Source: Candidatus Pacearchaeota archaeon
GTDB taxonomy: Archaea > Nanobdellota > Nanobdellia > Pacearchaeales > GW2011-AR1
Assembly (NCBI GenBank): GCA_018304325.1
Contig: JAGVWM010000015.1
Location: forward strand, 1 to 32,226
Direction: 5' to 3'
DNA: 32,226 nt
The translations under genes and the position numbers were made by a program. The notes under the pieces are model-generated. The model did no database searches, was not told the origin of the DNA, and saw nothing but the letters and a program-made list of their open reading frames with translations. How positions within the stretch are numbered: position 1 is the first letter of the stretch; the number at the start of each line of letters is the position of its first letter. Positions 15,084-23,955 of the stretch are shown here, in pieces.

Positions 15084-15571
15084 TTTCTTATATGAGAAAT
15101 TATCTCTTTAACTATTTCTTCTTTGTTTTTATTATATGTGTTAATTAAAATTCCTTCATCAAACTTTGATACTAATTTATGAACATCTTTAATATTTTTT
15201 TCACCTATTGACTTTCTTTTTGAATCTCTTTTTATGCATGTTTTAACATTTGTTTTTAAGGTAAATATATAATTTTTGGAATTAATATTTTTTAATAAAT
15301 CTTTAATATGCTCTTTGTGGTAGAAATTACCTTCTATTATTATTTTTTTGTTTTTTATCTTTTCATTTATTTCAGGGATTATCTTTTTATCTACCTCTAA
15401 AAAATTATTTAATGGGACCCATTTTCCCCCTTGTTTATATCCAAGATTTAACCTGTCTAGTATATTATCAATATGAAATACTTCTGCTTTGATTTTATTG
15501 GATAGTAGCTTTGCAATTGTACTTTTTCCCATTCCAGCTGGTCCTCTTAAAATTATAAAATAGTTTTTCAT
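15080..15571 (-). CDS. P-loop kinase-like NTPase
   Basis: 163 aa, a compact P-loop protein. Walker A is GPAGMGKS at residues 10-17. Further features are a HIDNILDRLNLGYKQGGKW segment in the substrate region, KIIIEGNFYHKEHIKDLL as the probable Walker B strand, and a basic lid (CIKRDSKRKSIGE). It resembles AAA_33/Zeta-like small-molecule or nucleotide kinases; the substrate cannot be named. It overlaps the m5C methyltransferase gene (4 nt) and the NYN gene (4 nt), and an SD-like AGGAG precedes its ATG. Confidence 0.75.
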   Translation of the reverse strand: MKNYFIILRGPAGMGKSTIAKLLSNKIKAEVFHIDNILDRLNLGYKQGGKWVPLNNFLEVDKKIIPEINEKIKNKKIIIEGNFYHKEHIKDLLKNINSKNYIFTLKTNVKTCIKRDSKRKSIGEKNIKDVHKLVSKFDEGILINTYNKNKEEIVKEIISHIRK

Positions 15572-16545
15572 TCTATTTCTCCTGTTTTTTTAAGATGTGC
15601 AATAAAAAAACCTTCTGTATTGTTATCTTGAGGATAGATTCTTACACATTGAGATACATCTTTATTATACTCCCGATCTTTCCATTTTGTAATTCCTGGA
15701 CGAGTTTTTAATGGAAGCTCTATTTTCTGAATTTCAACTGGGAAGTTATCCAATAAGTAAGATATAATAGCTTCATTTTCTTCTGGAGCATGAGTACATG
15801 TACTATAAATTAAATCTCCACCTAATTTAAGAACTTTTAGCGCATTTGTTGCTAGATATTTTTGAGTGTTAGAAAGATTTTTTATTAAATTTTCAGAAAA
15901 CATCTGCACTGTTTTTGGTGAACTTCTAATTGTTCCTTCACCAGAACATGGAACATCTGCGAGAACTTTGTCAAATCTTATATTTAGTTTAACTAATTTT
16001 TTACATAAACTTTCACCAGTTTGTCTTATAACAAGAGTATTTGTAACTCCACATCTTTGTAAATTAGTTGACAAAATACTTATTCTTCCAAGAGATACTT
16101 CGTTTGCTATAAGAACGCCTTTATTATTTGTCATAGAAGCTATTTGAGTGGTTTTTGATCCAGGAGCTGCAGCTAAATCAATTATTGATTCACTTTCTTT
16201 AGGATTTAATACAAGTGCCGGCATCATGCTTGAAATTTCCTGGATGTAATAATACCCTAATATGTGTTCTATAGCTTTTCCTAATTCTCCTGGCGAAAGC
16301 TTAGATTTTACTATCATAATTTCAGGAAATTCTGGAAATGGTTGTTTAATTTCCCATTTTTTCTCAAGACGTTTTTTTAACTCAACTGGAGAGATTTTAA
16401 TTGTGTTACATCTTATTGAATTAACTGGAGGAATAATCGATATTTTACAAAACTCTTCATAATCTTTTTCATCCTTTAACTGATCTTTAATTCTATTTAG
16501 GAATATCGGATTTGCTTTTTCAATTGGATTTATTAATTTTGACAT
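15568..16545 (-). CDS. NOL1/NOP2/Sun-family RNA m5C methyltransferase
   Basis: 325 aa. SAM-dependent cytosine-5 methyltransferase acting on tRNA or rRNA. SAM-binding AAAPGSKT is at 125-132. The two catalytic cysteines are C200 in ADVPCSGEGT and C250 in YSTCTHAPEENEA. The N-terminal ~100 residues carry the SIRCNTIKIS stretch common to the family. The C-terminus ends soon after the catalytic domain, with no obvious PUA domain. It is the first gene of a five-gene overlapping operon that also encodes a PUA-like protein. Confidence 0.92.
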   Translation of the reverse strand: MSKLINPIEKANPIFLNRIKDQLKDEKDYEEFCKISIIPPVNSIRCNTIKISPVELKKRLEKKWEIKQPFPEFPEIMIVKSKLSPGELGKAIEHILGYYYIQEISSMMPALVLNPKESESIIDLAAAPGSKTTQIASMTNNKGVLIANEVSLGRISILSTNLQRCGVTNTLVIRQTGESLCKKLVKLNIRFDKVLADVPCSGEGTIRSSPKTVQMFSENLIKNLSNTQKYLATNALKVLKLGGDLIYSTCTHAPEENEAIISYLLDNFPVEIQKIELPLKTRPGITKWKDREYNKDVSQCVRIYPQDNNTEGFFIAHLKKTGEIE

Positions 16546-16595
16546 GTTTTAGTTAGTATGAGAATGCTTATAAAGTTTTAATTAATTATTATTTG

Positions 16596-16850
16596 ATGTT
16601 TTGTATTTGTAATCCGAATTATATTAGCAATCTTGAAAATGGGTTTTATGTTCATAATGCTGAACATGTAGATATGACATGGATAAAATTTAGGGAAATG
16701 TATCAAGGGTTGCATCCTGAGATTAGAAAAGAGTTTGATGTTTATCTTTTACAAGTAGAATCAATGAAAACATGGGCTTACGTAATACATAATAGAGAAC
16801 TTAGAAATCGTCCTAGTAAAATAATGCCATTAACAAGAACTGCAGCCTGA
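16596..16850 (+). CDS. small unknown protein
   Basis: 84 aa, not recognised. It begins MFCICNPNYISNLENGFYVHN and continues DMTWIKFREMYQGLHPEIRKEFDVYL with a mostly helical, aromatic-rich character. A TATA-like CTTATAAAG (16568-16576) ends 19 nt before the ATG at 16596, which supports a leaderless real gene and this start over the TTG just upstream. It is divergent from the m5C methyltransferase operon and convergent with the histidine kinase. Confidence 0.6.
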   Translation: MFCICNPNYISNLENGFYVHNAEHVDMTWIKFREMYQGLHPEIRKEFDVYLLQVESMKTWAYVIHNRELRNRPSKIMPLTRTAA

Positions 16851-16864
16851 TTTTGTTTTAACTA

Positions 16865-17776
16865 TTATTCTTTTATAGGAATAGAAGCTTTGAAATAAAA
16901 TGAAGGTAATGGAGGCACATGTTGTTCTGGTGTAATAATTCCATACGTCTTTCTTTTCATCCCTTTTGAGTCTTCTTCTCTTAGTCTAAAGGAGTCTCCA
17001 CTTGATAGTTCATATTCTCCGCCTAGTTTTCCTAGTATGTTTATTACACTTTCTAATCCTATTCCTTGATTTGATTCAAAAAATGCTCTATCCTCAATTT
17101 CTTCTGCAGTATAACCGTCTCTAATTTTTCTTAGAACATCCTTGACATTTATGGGACGATTAACCATATTTTCTATTTCAAAAACATATCTTTCTTTACT
17201 AGAATCAAAATGTGAGACTAGTTTTATTACAGAACCATCAATAGCATATTTCACAGCATTTGAAAGAGTGTTTGATAGTGTAGCTGCAAAAGCATATTGA
17301 TTCATTGAAACTTCTTTTTCAGAATCATTTTTATTATACTGAAATGATAAACCAAGATTTCTTGAAATTATTAAATGATTATGAGCTTCTATTATTTTTC
17401 CAGTTCTTTTTATTGGTTTTGTTTTTTGCCAGCCTTTTTGTAATTCTTCTTTTGAAGCGCTTTCAGAGGCTATACCTTCAATTATATCACTTCCTAACTG
17501 AACCCCTGTTTGTATTAGTGTAGTATATCTTCTTATTTGAAATGCTAATTCTGTAGTTGCTTTCTGTATTTCTTCATTGTGTGGATGTGCTTCTCTTAAT
17601 TTTTGCATTTTCCTTTCATTTTCCTTTAAATCATACAACATTCTTTCTACATTTACATTAATTATATTTAGGGGGGATTTTAGGTGATGAGTTATTATTG
17701 TTCTTCTTGCATCTTCATTTAAAACTACTAATTCTAACTTTTTTTGCAGTTCTTCTATAGTTTGTTTTTCTTCCAT
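16865..17776 (-). CDS. orphan histidine kinase lacking a sensor domain
   Basis: 303 aa. A short N-terminal coiled coil leads straight into a HisKA-like segment, TIITHHLKSPLNIINVN, with H30 as the likely phospho-acceptor. The residue after it is His31 rather than the usual Glu/Asp. A HATPase domain follows with the N box (ATLSNTLSNAVKYA) and a glycine box (NQGIGLESVINILGKLGGEYEL). There is no transmembrane helix, PAS or receiver domain, and no response regulator in the window, so its signal and partner are unknown. It is soluble and probably cytoplasmic. Confidence 0.82.
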   Translation of the reverse strand: MEEKQTIEELQKKLELVVLNEDARRTIITHHLKSPLNIINVNVERMLYDLKENERKMQKLREAHPHNEEIQKATTELAFQIRRYTTLIQTGVQLGSDIIEGIASESASKEELQKGWQKTKPIKRTGKIIEAHNHLIISRNLGLSFQYNKNDSEKEVSMNQYAFAATLSNTLSNAVKYAIDGSVIKLVSHFDSSKERYVFEIENMVNRPINVKDVLRKIRDGYTAEEIEDRAFFESNQGIGLESVINILGKLGGEYELSSGDSFRLREEDSKGMKRKTYGIITPEQHVPPLPSFYFKASIPIKE

Positions 17777-17836
17777 TTTAGTGGAGAATTGGCTAATTTA
17801 GTTAGCTTATAAATCTTTTCAATTAAAAAATTAAAA

Positions 17837-18838
17837 TCAAAAAAGAGTTTTCTGTTTATTTTTTTCTTTAATATTAATAAGTTTTTCAATTTGTTTTTCA
17901 ATTCTTTCTTCAGAAAAATCTCTTTTTGTTAAAATCTCTTTTATTTTGTCAGGATTTATTTCAGGAAATTTTATATCTATATTTTTTCTAACATCTGGTT
18001 TTTTGAATAATTCAAAAACTTCTTTCCAATCAAAATATGTTTCATAATTTTTGAATATATCTATAGGATTTTTATATTTTTGAACAATTTCTAGCGCTTT
18101 TTTTTGACCTATTCCTTTTATTCCTCCGGGATTATAATCAGTTCCAGTTAAAATTCCTATACATATAAGTTGATCATGGTCAATATGGAGATGATTAAGC
18201 ACTTTTTCTAGTTCAATTATCTCAGGATTTATTTCAATTATACCTGAAGCAGTTTTTCTTTTTCTAGCAAGAGTTAGATTTTGAATGAGTAGTGGTGCTC
18301 CAAACAACAAACAATCGTAGTCTTGAGAAGCAACTGCATAAATACCTTTTTCTTTTGATAATTCTGAAGCTTGAGCTTCTCCTTCTCCAGGAGCTTGGAT
18401 AACTGCAATACCCATTGCCTCTAAAAGTTCTTTACTTTCTTCAATCATTGTGCTATTTATAATTGAAAGTTGTTTGCTGTATTTCCTCATATCATCAAAG
18501 TCTTCTTTTTCTTTAGCTTCTTTATACCTTACTTTAGCTAAATCTTTTATTTCTTTTCTTTTTTCTTTAAGAGAATTTTTTAAATCTGGAGCTTTTCCAT
18601 CAAAAACATAAACTAGTTTTACACCTTCACTAAGAAGAGCAATATTTCTGTAAAATAAACCAGACAAATGGCTGGTTATATTTCCCTTCGAATCCATTAG
18701 TGGAGTTCCATCATACTGTCTTATACTACTTAGAAATTGATAGAGGGCATTGAATGCATCAACTGCTACTATTTTTCCTCTTAATTCGTTAGTATCCAAT
18801 TCTTTTCTTGGAACAATATCTCTTATGTTAAGACCCAT
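17837..18838 (-). CDS. fen: flap endonuclease 1
   Basis: 333 aa. Structure-specific 5' nuclease that removes flaps during Okazaki fragment maturation and repair. The N domain starts MGLNIRDIVP and carries the first acidic residues (IVAVDAFNALYQFL, LVYVFDGKAPDLK). The I domain has APGEGEAQASEL and ASQDYDCLLFGAP, and the helix-hairpin-helix is GTDYNPGGIKGIGQKKAL. The C-terminal QKTLF is a PCNA-binding (PIP-like) tail. I use ATG 18838, giving the conserved MGLN start; an upstream ATG would add seven non-conserved residues. It lies near, and divergent from, polB. Confidence 0.95.
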   Translation of the reverse strand: MGLNIRDIVPRKELDTNELRGKIVAVDAFNALYQFLSSIRQYDGTPLMDSKGNITSHLSGLFYRNIALLSEGVKLVYVFDGKAPDLKNSLKEKRKEIKDLAKVRYKEAKEKEDFDDMRKYSKQLSIINSTMIEESKELLEAMGIAVIQAPGEGEAQASELSKEKGIYAVASQDYDCLLFGAPLLIQNLTLARKRKTASGIIEINPEIIELEKVLNHLHIDHDQLICIGILTGTDYNPGGIKGIGQKKALEIVQKYKNPIDIFKNYETYFDWKEVFELFKKPDVRKNIDIKFPEINPDKIKEILTKRDFSEERIEKQIEKLINIKEKNKQKTLF

Positions 18839-18888
18839 TAAAAAAACAAGAAATTGCAATATAAATAATTAATTATATGATTATTAAT

Positions 18889-19353
18889 CTATTCAGCTTT
18901 ATCATAACCAAAAATTTCACCATAATCTCTTATAAAATCAATACCTTCTCTGTGACAAGCTGATCTTACTGCATCTTCATCTAGTCTTGCTAAAGCTTCT
19001 TCTAATTTAATCCTTGGAGTTAATTTGTGAGCTTGTGGAGGTAATCTTTTGGGTTTACTATATGTTGATGTAGCATCTTTTTCTCTTAATCTTAATGCTA
19101 ATTTTGCATTTCCCATTTCTTTTTGCCAGTATCTTCCAACTTGTTCTTTAGAAGCATCTGTAATAGGTATCATTTTTTCTTCTCCAAATTCTATTGTAGG
19201 TATAGCAGGAATATGGTAAATTTTTTTTAGTATTTCTTTTGCTTTTGGCAAGTTTTCAGCATCAACTCCATTAGAAAAATCTATTGGTGAGTTATTTACA
19301 GCATCAACTAGACTTCTATATCTATTAATATCTGTTTGAGTTGGCCATTCCAT
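18889..19353 (-). CDS. unknown 154-aa soluble protein
   Basis: 154 aa, not recognised. It is hydrophilic with no signal peptide or membrane helix. Visible segments are MEWPTQTDINRYRSLVDAVN, a helical KAKEILKKIYHIP followed by Pro-rich IPTIEFGEEKMIP, a basic YSKPKRLPPQAHKLTPR linker, and a C-terminal helix (KLEEALARLDEDAVRSACHRE). It lies between fen (same strand, 50-nt gap) and polB (divergent, ~110-nt gap). A replication or repair link is suggested only by position. Confidence 0.65.
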   Translation of the reverse strand: MEWPTQTDINRYRSLVDAVNNSPIDFSNGVDAENLPKAKEILKKIYHIPAIPTIEFGEEKMIPITDASKEQVGRYWQKEMGNAKLALRLREKDATSTYSKPKRLPPQAHKLTPRIKLEEALARLDEDAVRSACHREGIDFIRDYGEIFGYDKAE

Positions 19354-19463
19354 AATATGACTTATTTTAGAGTATTTTTAAACCTTTCTATATGTTACTC
19401 CTTATTAGTAATTATTATAATGAATATAAGAACTTTTTAATATCATGTTTGGTTAAAATATAA

Positions 19464-22400
19464 ATGGAAGTTGATTTTATACCTTTAAGCTACGAAGATT
19501 TTGATTTTCAAGGTAAGAATTACATTAAAATAATTGGAAAAACTAGAGATAATAAAAGAATATGTTTAATTGATTCATGTGATGTATTTTTCTGGGCAAT
19601 ATTAAAAGATTCAGTTTCAGAAAAAAAACTAAAAGAATTACATAATAAAATAGAAAAAATTAAAGTTGAAAATGAATCTAGAGTATCTAAAGTAATAAAA
19701 ACAGAAATCAAAGACAAAAACTTCTTAGGAAACAAAGTCAAAGCAATTAAAATATTTATAACAAATCATAAAGATGCTGATAAGTTTTCAGAAAAAATTA
19801 AAGAAAAAGAAATTAAAGCAATAAGAGAAATAGATTTGAATTATATAACAAGATATATTTTAGAAAAAAAATTAATTCCTCTGACTTGGCATTCAATCAA
19901 AGGAAATGTAATAACAAATATAGATGATTTTGGAGGTTTAATAGATTCTTTAGATGTTGATTTAGTAATCAAAGTTGATAAAATATCTGAAACTAAAACT
20001 CAACATAATTTTATACCGAAAGTTTTAGCTATTGACATAGAAACTAAAGAATTTGAAATTGGTAAAGGTGAAATATTAATGATTTCATTAGTTTCTGAAG
20101 GAATAAAAAAAGTTCTAACAACTAAAAAAATTCCAAATTCTCCAAGTTTTGTAGAAATATATAAAGATGAAGAAGAAATGATAGAGTCATTCATAAAACA
20201 TACTAAAAAAATATCTCCAGATATAATTACAGGATATTTTTCAGACGGTTTTGATTTTCCTTATCTAAAAGCAAGAGCTGAAAAAAATAAAATTAAATTA
20301 ACTTTAGGTTTAGATAATTCTGTTTTAAAATTTTCAGGAGGTCAAAATCCAAGAGGAAAAATATCTGGAATTGTTCATGTAGATTTATTAAAATTCATAA
20401 GTGTTGCTTATTCTCAATATCTCCAATCTGAAACACTTTCATTAGGTGAAGTATCAAAAGAGTTATTAGGAGATAAAAAAATAGACCATGAATTTAAACC
20501 AACTGAAAATATGTCTAACGAAGATTGGAAAAAATTTTTTGAATATAATCTCCAAGATTCAATTTTAACATATAATTTATTTAATAAAACTTGGAATGAT
20601 ATGGCTGAATTTTGTAGAATTACACAAGAACCTTTATTTAATGTAACAAGAGATGGGATGTCATCACAAGTTGATAATTATATAATTCACAACTTAGAAA
20701 AATATAATGAGATTATTGAAGAAAAGCCAAGACATGAAGAGATAGGAAAAAGAAGACTAAGAGAAAAATATGAAGGGGCATTTGTATTGCAACCTATACC
20801 AAAATTATATGAAAATATAGCAATGTTTGATTTCACATCATATTGGCCAAGCATTATAGCCACATTTAATCTATCAAGATCTACATATCTGGGTGAGAAA
20901 AAACCAGGAAAAAGTGATTTCTTAGAAGTAGATATAGGAAACAAAAAATATTACTTCTCTAAAAATAAAGGGTTTTTCCCTGAAATGTTGGAAGAAATAA
21001 TTAAAAAAAGAAAGCAATATAAAGAAGACTATAAAAAATTACAAAATAATTTAGTTAAAGCAAGATCAAATGCTTTCAAACTATTAGCAAATGCCTCATA
21101 TGGTTACCAAGGATTTTTTGGAGCAAGATATTATTGTCCTGAAGCTTCTGCTTCAGCAACATCTATTTCAAGAGATTATATTAAAAAAGTGATTAATGAT
21201 TCTGAAAAATCAGGGTTTAAAGTTATCTACTCAGATAGTGTTGATGGGAAGACTAAAGTAATAGTTAAGAAAAATGGGATAATTAATGAAGAATTTATTG
21301 AAAGTTTATTTCAAAAAGAAGATAGTAAAAATTTGCTTGGGAAAGAGTATGATTATAAGAGAGATATAGAAGTTCTAACCTTAAATAAAAATGGAAGATC
21401 TATTTTCAAACCAATTAATTATATTATGAGGCATAAATGCAATAAGATAATGTATAGAGTTCATTTTACTAATAATTGGTATATTGACGTTACTGAAGAT
21501 CATTCTCTAATTGGATATGAAAGAATAAAAAATAACAAACTAAAAAAACTGTCTGATAGACTTATTGAAGTAAAGCCTACTGAAATAAAGAAAAAACTAA
21601 ATTCTATAGTTTGTTTGAAAACAATACCATCTGAATTTCTAAGAAGTAAAGATTACCCCAAAGAAGTTTATGAATTTGCAGGATATTTTATAGGAGATGG
21701 AAGCTTTATGAGGAATAAATCACATACAAAAAATAATAAAGATTATTACTTGAGATTATCTTTAGGTAAAGATAGTTCTGAAGTTTTTGATAAGTTAATA
21801 ACACCTTTAATAAAAAATGGCTTTATAAAAAATTACTGGTGGAGTAAATCAAGAGAAGGAGATTTAGTAGTAAATGGATTAAAATTAATAAATATTATCT
21901 CAAAAGAATTTAGAAGTATTAATGGGAAAAAAATAATTCCGGATTGGTTATTTCATGAAAATGAGAGAAATATTGCCTCGTTTTTAAGAGGTCTATTTTC
22001 AGCAGATGGCTGTGTAATGGTAAGGAACAATGCTCCTGTAATAAAATATACTTCTATTTATGAAGAATATATTGATAATGTAAGGAAATTATTATATAAA
22101 ATTGGAGTTTCTCACTCAGTTTTTAAAGAAAATACAATAAATAAATATAAAGGTTATTCAAGAGGAAGCTATTCAAAGAATATAATTTTGAAGGATAGAA
22201 GACAATTTATTAAAAAAGTTGGCTTTTTACTTGAGCGTAAAAATAAATTAATGAACATAAAAACAAATTCAAGCAAGACAAAAAATATTAAAGATTTTGA
22301 GTTTGATCTTCAGAGTGTTAAGGAAATTAAACTAATTGATGCTCCAGAATATGTCTACGACTTGGAAGTTGATGAAACTCATTGCTTCTTTGCAAACTAT

Positions 22401-23102
22401 GTATTAGCACATAATACAGATTCTATTGCCTTAGAAATGAATAAAAAATCAAAAACTCAGGCACTAGAATTCCTAGGAAGTATTAATAAAAAATTGCCAG
22501 GGATTATGGAATTAGAATTAGAAGATTTTTATAAAAGAGGTATCTGGGTTACAACTAGGGGTGGGAAGATTGGAGCAAAGAAAAAATATGCCTTAATAAA
22601 TGAAAAAGGTAAACTAAAAATTAGAGGTTTTGAAACAGTGAGGAGAGACTGGTGTAATTTAGCACGTGAACTTCAAAATAAAGTTTTGGAAAAAATACTT
22701 AATGAGGGAAATGAAAAATCTGCTTTGGTTTATACAAAGGAAGTAATAAATAAAATTAAAGATCGTAAAGTAAACAAAGGAAGCATAATGATAAAAACAC
22801 AGCTTAAAAAATCCCTTTCTGACTATAAAGCTGTAACTCCTCACGTGACAATTGCAAGGAAAATGTTAGCTAAAGGAATGCCTGTAAATGCCGGAATGCT
22901 GGTTAAATATTATATAGCAGAATCAAGTGATAAAAAAGCTTTGACTAGAGATAGAGCTGTTTTTCCAGATGAGAATAAAAATTATGATATTGACTATTAT
23001 TTGAGCAAACAAATATTACCTGCTGTTGAAAATATCTTCCAAGTATTTGGACTTGATATGTCAGACATCATAAAAGGAACAAAACAAAAAACCTTGTTTT
23101 GA
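19464..23102 (+). CDS. polB: family B DNA polymerase interrupted by an intein
   Basis: 1212 aa, of which 819 are polymerase. Proofreading exonuclease: DIE at 191-193 (Exo I), the ITGYFSDGFDFPYL region at 255-268 (Exo II) and YNLQD at 361-365 (Exo III). Polymerase: motif A DFTSYWPSII at 456-465, motif B KLLANASYG at 539-547. Motif C, YSD-TDS, is split by the intein after residue 591. The C-terminus ends GTKQKTLF, a PCNA-binding tail like the one on FEN1. Motif A has Tyr-Trp where most archaeal enzymes have Leu-Tyr. It is the likely replicative polymerase and is followed 34 nt later by trm5. Confidence 0.96.
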   Translation: MEVDFIPLSYEDFDFQGKNYIKIIGKTRDNKRICLIDSCDVFFWAILKDSVSEKKLKELHNKIEKIKVENESRVSKVIKTEIKDKNFLGNKVKAIKIFITNHKDADKFSEKIKEKEIKAIREIDLNYITRYILEKKLIPLTWHSIKGNVITNIDDFGGLIDSLDVDLVIKVDKISETKTQHNFIPKVLAIDIETKEFEIGKGEILMISLVSEGIKKVLTTKKIPNSPSFVEIYKDEEEMIESFIKHTKKISPDIITGYFSDGFDFPYLKARAEKNKIKLTLGLDNSVLKFSGGQNPRGKISGIVHVDLLKFISVAYSQYLQSETLSLGEVSKELLGDKKIDHEFKPTENMSNEDWKKFFEYNLQDSILTYNLFNKTWNDMAEFCRITQEPLFNVTRDGMSSQVDNYIIHNLEKYNEIIEEKPRHEEIGKRRLREKYEGAFVLQPIPKLYENIAMFDFTSYWPSIIATFNLSRSTYLGEKKPGKSDFLEVDIGNKKYYFSKNKGFFPEMLEEIIKKRKQYKEDYKKLQNNLVKARSNAFKLLANASYGYQGFFGARYYCPEASASATSISRDYIKKVINDSEKSGFKVIYSDSVDGKTKVIVKKNGIINEEFIESLFQKEDSKNLLGKEYDYKRDIEVLTLNKNGRSIFKPINYIMRHKCNKIMYRVHFTNNWYIDVTEDHSLIGYERIKNNKLKKLSDRLIEVKPTEIKKKLNSIVCLKTIPSEFLRSKDYPKEVYEFAGYFIGDGSFMRNKSHTKNNKDYYLRLSLGKDSSEVFDKLITPLIKNGFIKNYWWSKSREGDLVVNGLKLINIISKEFRSINGKKIIPDWLFHENERNIASFLRGLFSADGCVMVRNNAPVIKYTSIYEEYIDNVRKLLYKIGVSHSVFKENTINKYKGYSRGSYSKNIILKDRRQFIKKVGFLLERKNKLMNIKTNSSKTKNIKDFEFDLQSVKEIKLIDAPEYVYDLEVDETHCFFANYVLAHNTDSIALEMNKKSKTQALEFLGSINKKLPGIMELELEDFYKRGIWVTTRGGKIGAKKKYALINEKGKLKIRGFETVRRDWCNLARELQNKVLEKILNEGNEKSALVYTKEVINKIKDRKVNKGSIMIKTQLKKSLSDYKAVTPHVTIARKMLAKGMPVNAGMLVKYYIAESSDKKALTRDRAVFPDENKNYDIDYYLSKQILPAVENIFQVFGLDMSDIIKGTKQKTLF
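21237..22415 (+). mobile_element. PolB motif-C intein with LAGLIDADG endonuclease
   Basis: Residues 592-984 of the polymerase (393 aa) form an intein inserted between Asp591 and Thr985 of the catalytic motif YSD|TDS. The N-terminal splicing residue is Ser592 (SVDGKTKVI), and block B is VTEDHSL. The C-terminal splice end is VYDLEVDETHCFFANYVLAHN followed by +1 Thr. Two dodecapeptide LAGLIDADG motifs are present: FAGYFIGDG at 738-746 and LRGLFSADG at 841-849. Their acidic residues are intact, so the homing endonuclease may be active. Splicing is required to make a working polymerase. Confidence 0.95.
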
Positions 23103-23136
23103 TTAACTTTATTAATTGATTTTTGTTATTTTTTAT

Positions 23137-23913
23137 ATGAAAATAAGTTATGATATTTTAGGAAATGTGATAATTGCTAAATTTCCTGATGAAGCTAAAA
23201 AGCCTGAAAAAATAAAAGAAGCTAATAAATTGCTGAAAGAGAAAAAAAGTGTTGAAACAATTCTTGAAAAAAAGGAAAAAGTAAAGGGCAGATTAAGAAC
23301 AATTAAGACAAATTATCTAGCTGGCAAGAAAAATAAAGAAGCATTATATTTGGAAAATGGATGCAGGTTTAAATTTAATGTTGAAACTTGTTATTTTTCT
23401 CCTAGGCTAAGTAATGAGAGAAAAGAAATTTATCAGCAGGTAAAGAAAAATGAAAAAGTATTAGTTATGTTTGGAGGGGTTGCACCATATGCTATTGTTA
23501 TTGCTAAGAATTCCAAACCTGAAGTTGTTTATAGTGTTGAATTAGGCAAAGAGTGCAATAAGTATGCAAAACAAAATGTAATTTTAAATAGAGTTAATAA
23601 TGTTAGAATAATTCAGGGAGATGTTAAAAAAGTTATTCCAAAACTGTCAAAAGAAAAACTAAAATTTGACATAATTATTATGCCTAGGCCTAATCTAAAA
23701 GATAGTTTTCTTAATTCAGCTTTTCAAGTAATTAAGAAAAATGGTATAATTAATTATTATGGGTTTTCTTATAACTCTAATGAGATAGTTCAGAATATCC
23801 AAAATGAAGCTAAAAAAGCTAAAAAAATCATTAAAATCATTAAAGTAAAGAAGGCAGGAGATATAGCTCCGTATAAGTTTAGGTGGCGGGTAGATTTTAA
23901 AGTTTTGAATTAG
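23137..23913 (+). CDS. trm5: tRNA (guanine(37)-N1)-methyltransferase, short Trm5
   Basis: 258 aa. Trm5 methylates G37 next to the anticodon using SAM. The D2 region (KVKGRLRTIKTNYLAGKKNKEALYLENGCRFKFNVETCYFSPRLSNER) and the Rossmann domain (VLVMFGGVAPYAIVIAK, VVYSVELGKECNKYAKQNVILNRV, then IIQGDVKKV) match the family. Full-length archaeal Trm5 is usually over 300 aa; here the N-terminal D1 domain appears absent. The usual N-L-P catalytic-region motif reads MPRP. I start at ATG 23137 (MKISYDILG); an upstream ATG at 23116 adds non-conserved residues. Confidence 0.85.
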   Translation: MKISYDILGNVIIAKFPDEAKKPEKIKEANKLLKEKKSVETILEKKEKVKGRLRTIKTNYLAGKKNKEALYLENGCRFKFNVETCYFSPRLSNERKEIYQQVKKNEKVLVMFGGVAPYAIVIAKNSKPEVVYSVELGKECNKYAKQNVILNRVNNVRIIQGDVKKVIPKLSKEKLKFDIIIMPRPNLKDSFLNSAFQVIKKNGIINYYGFSYNSNEIVQNIQNEAKKAKKIIKIIKVKKAGDIAPYKFRWRVDFKVLN

Positions 23914-23926
23914 TAAGGCAGAAAGT

Positions 23927-23952
23927 TTTAAATATTAATTATACATGTATAA
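23927..23952 (+). promoter_or_regulatory. vapB1 TATA box and palindromic operator
   Basis: TATA-like TTTAAATA (23927-23934) is followed by the perfect 14-bp palindrome TTATACATGTATAA (23939-23952), ending 3 nt before the antitoxin ATG at 23956. The palindrome lies exactly where polymerase would start, a typical autoregulatory operator for an AbrB-type antitoxin. Confidence 0.65.
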
Positions 23953-23955
23953 CTT

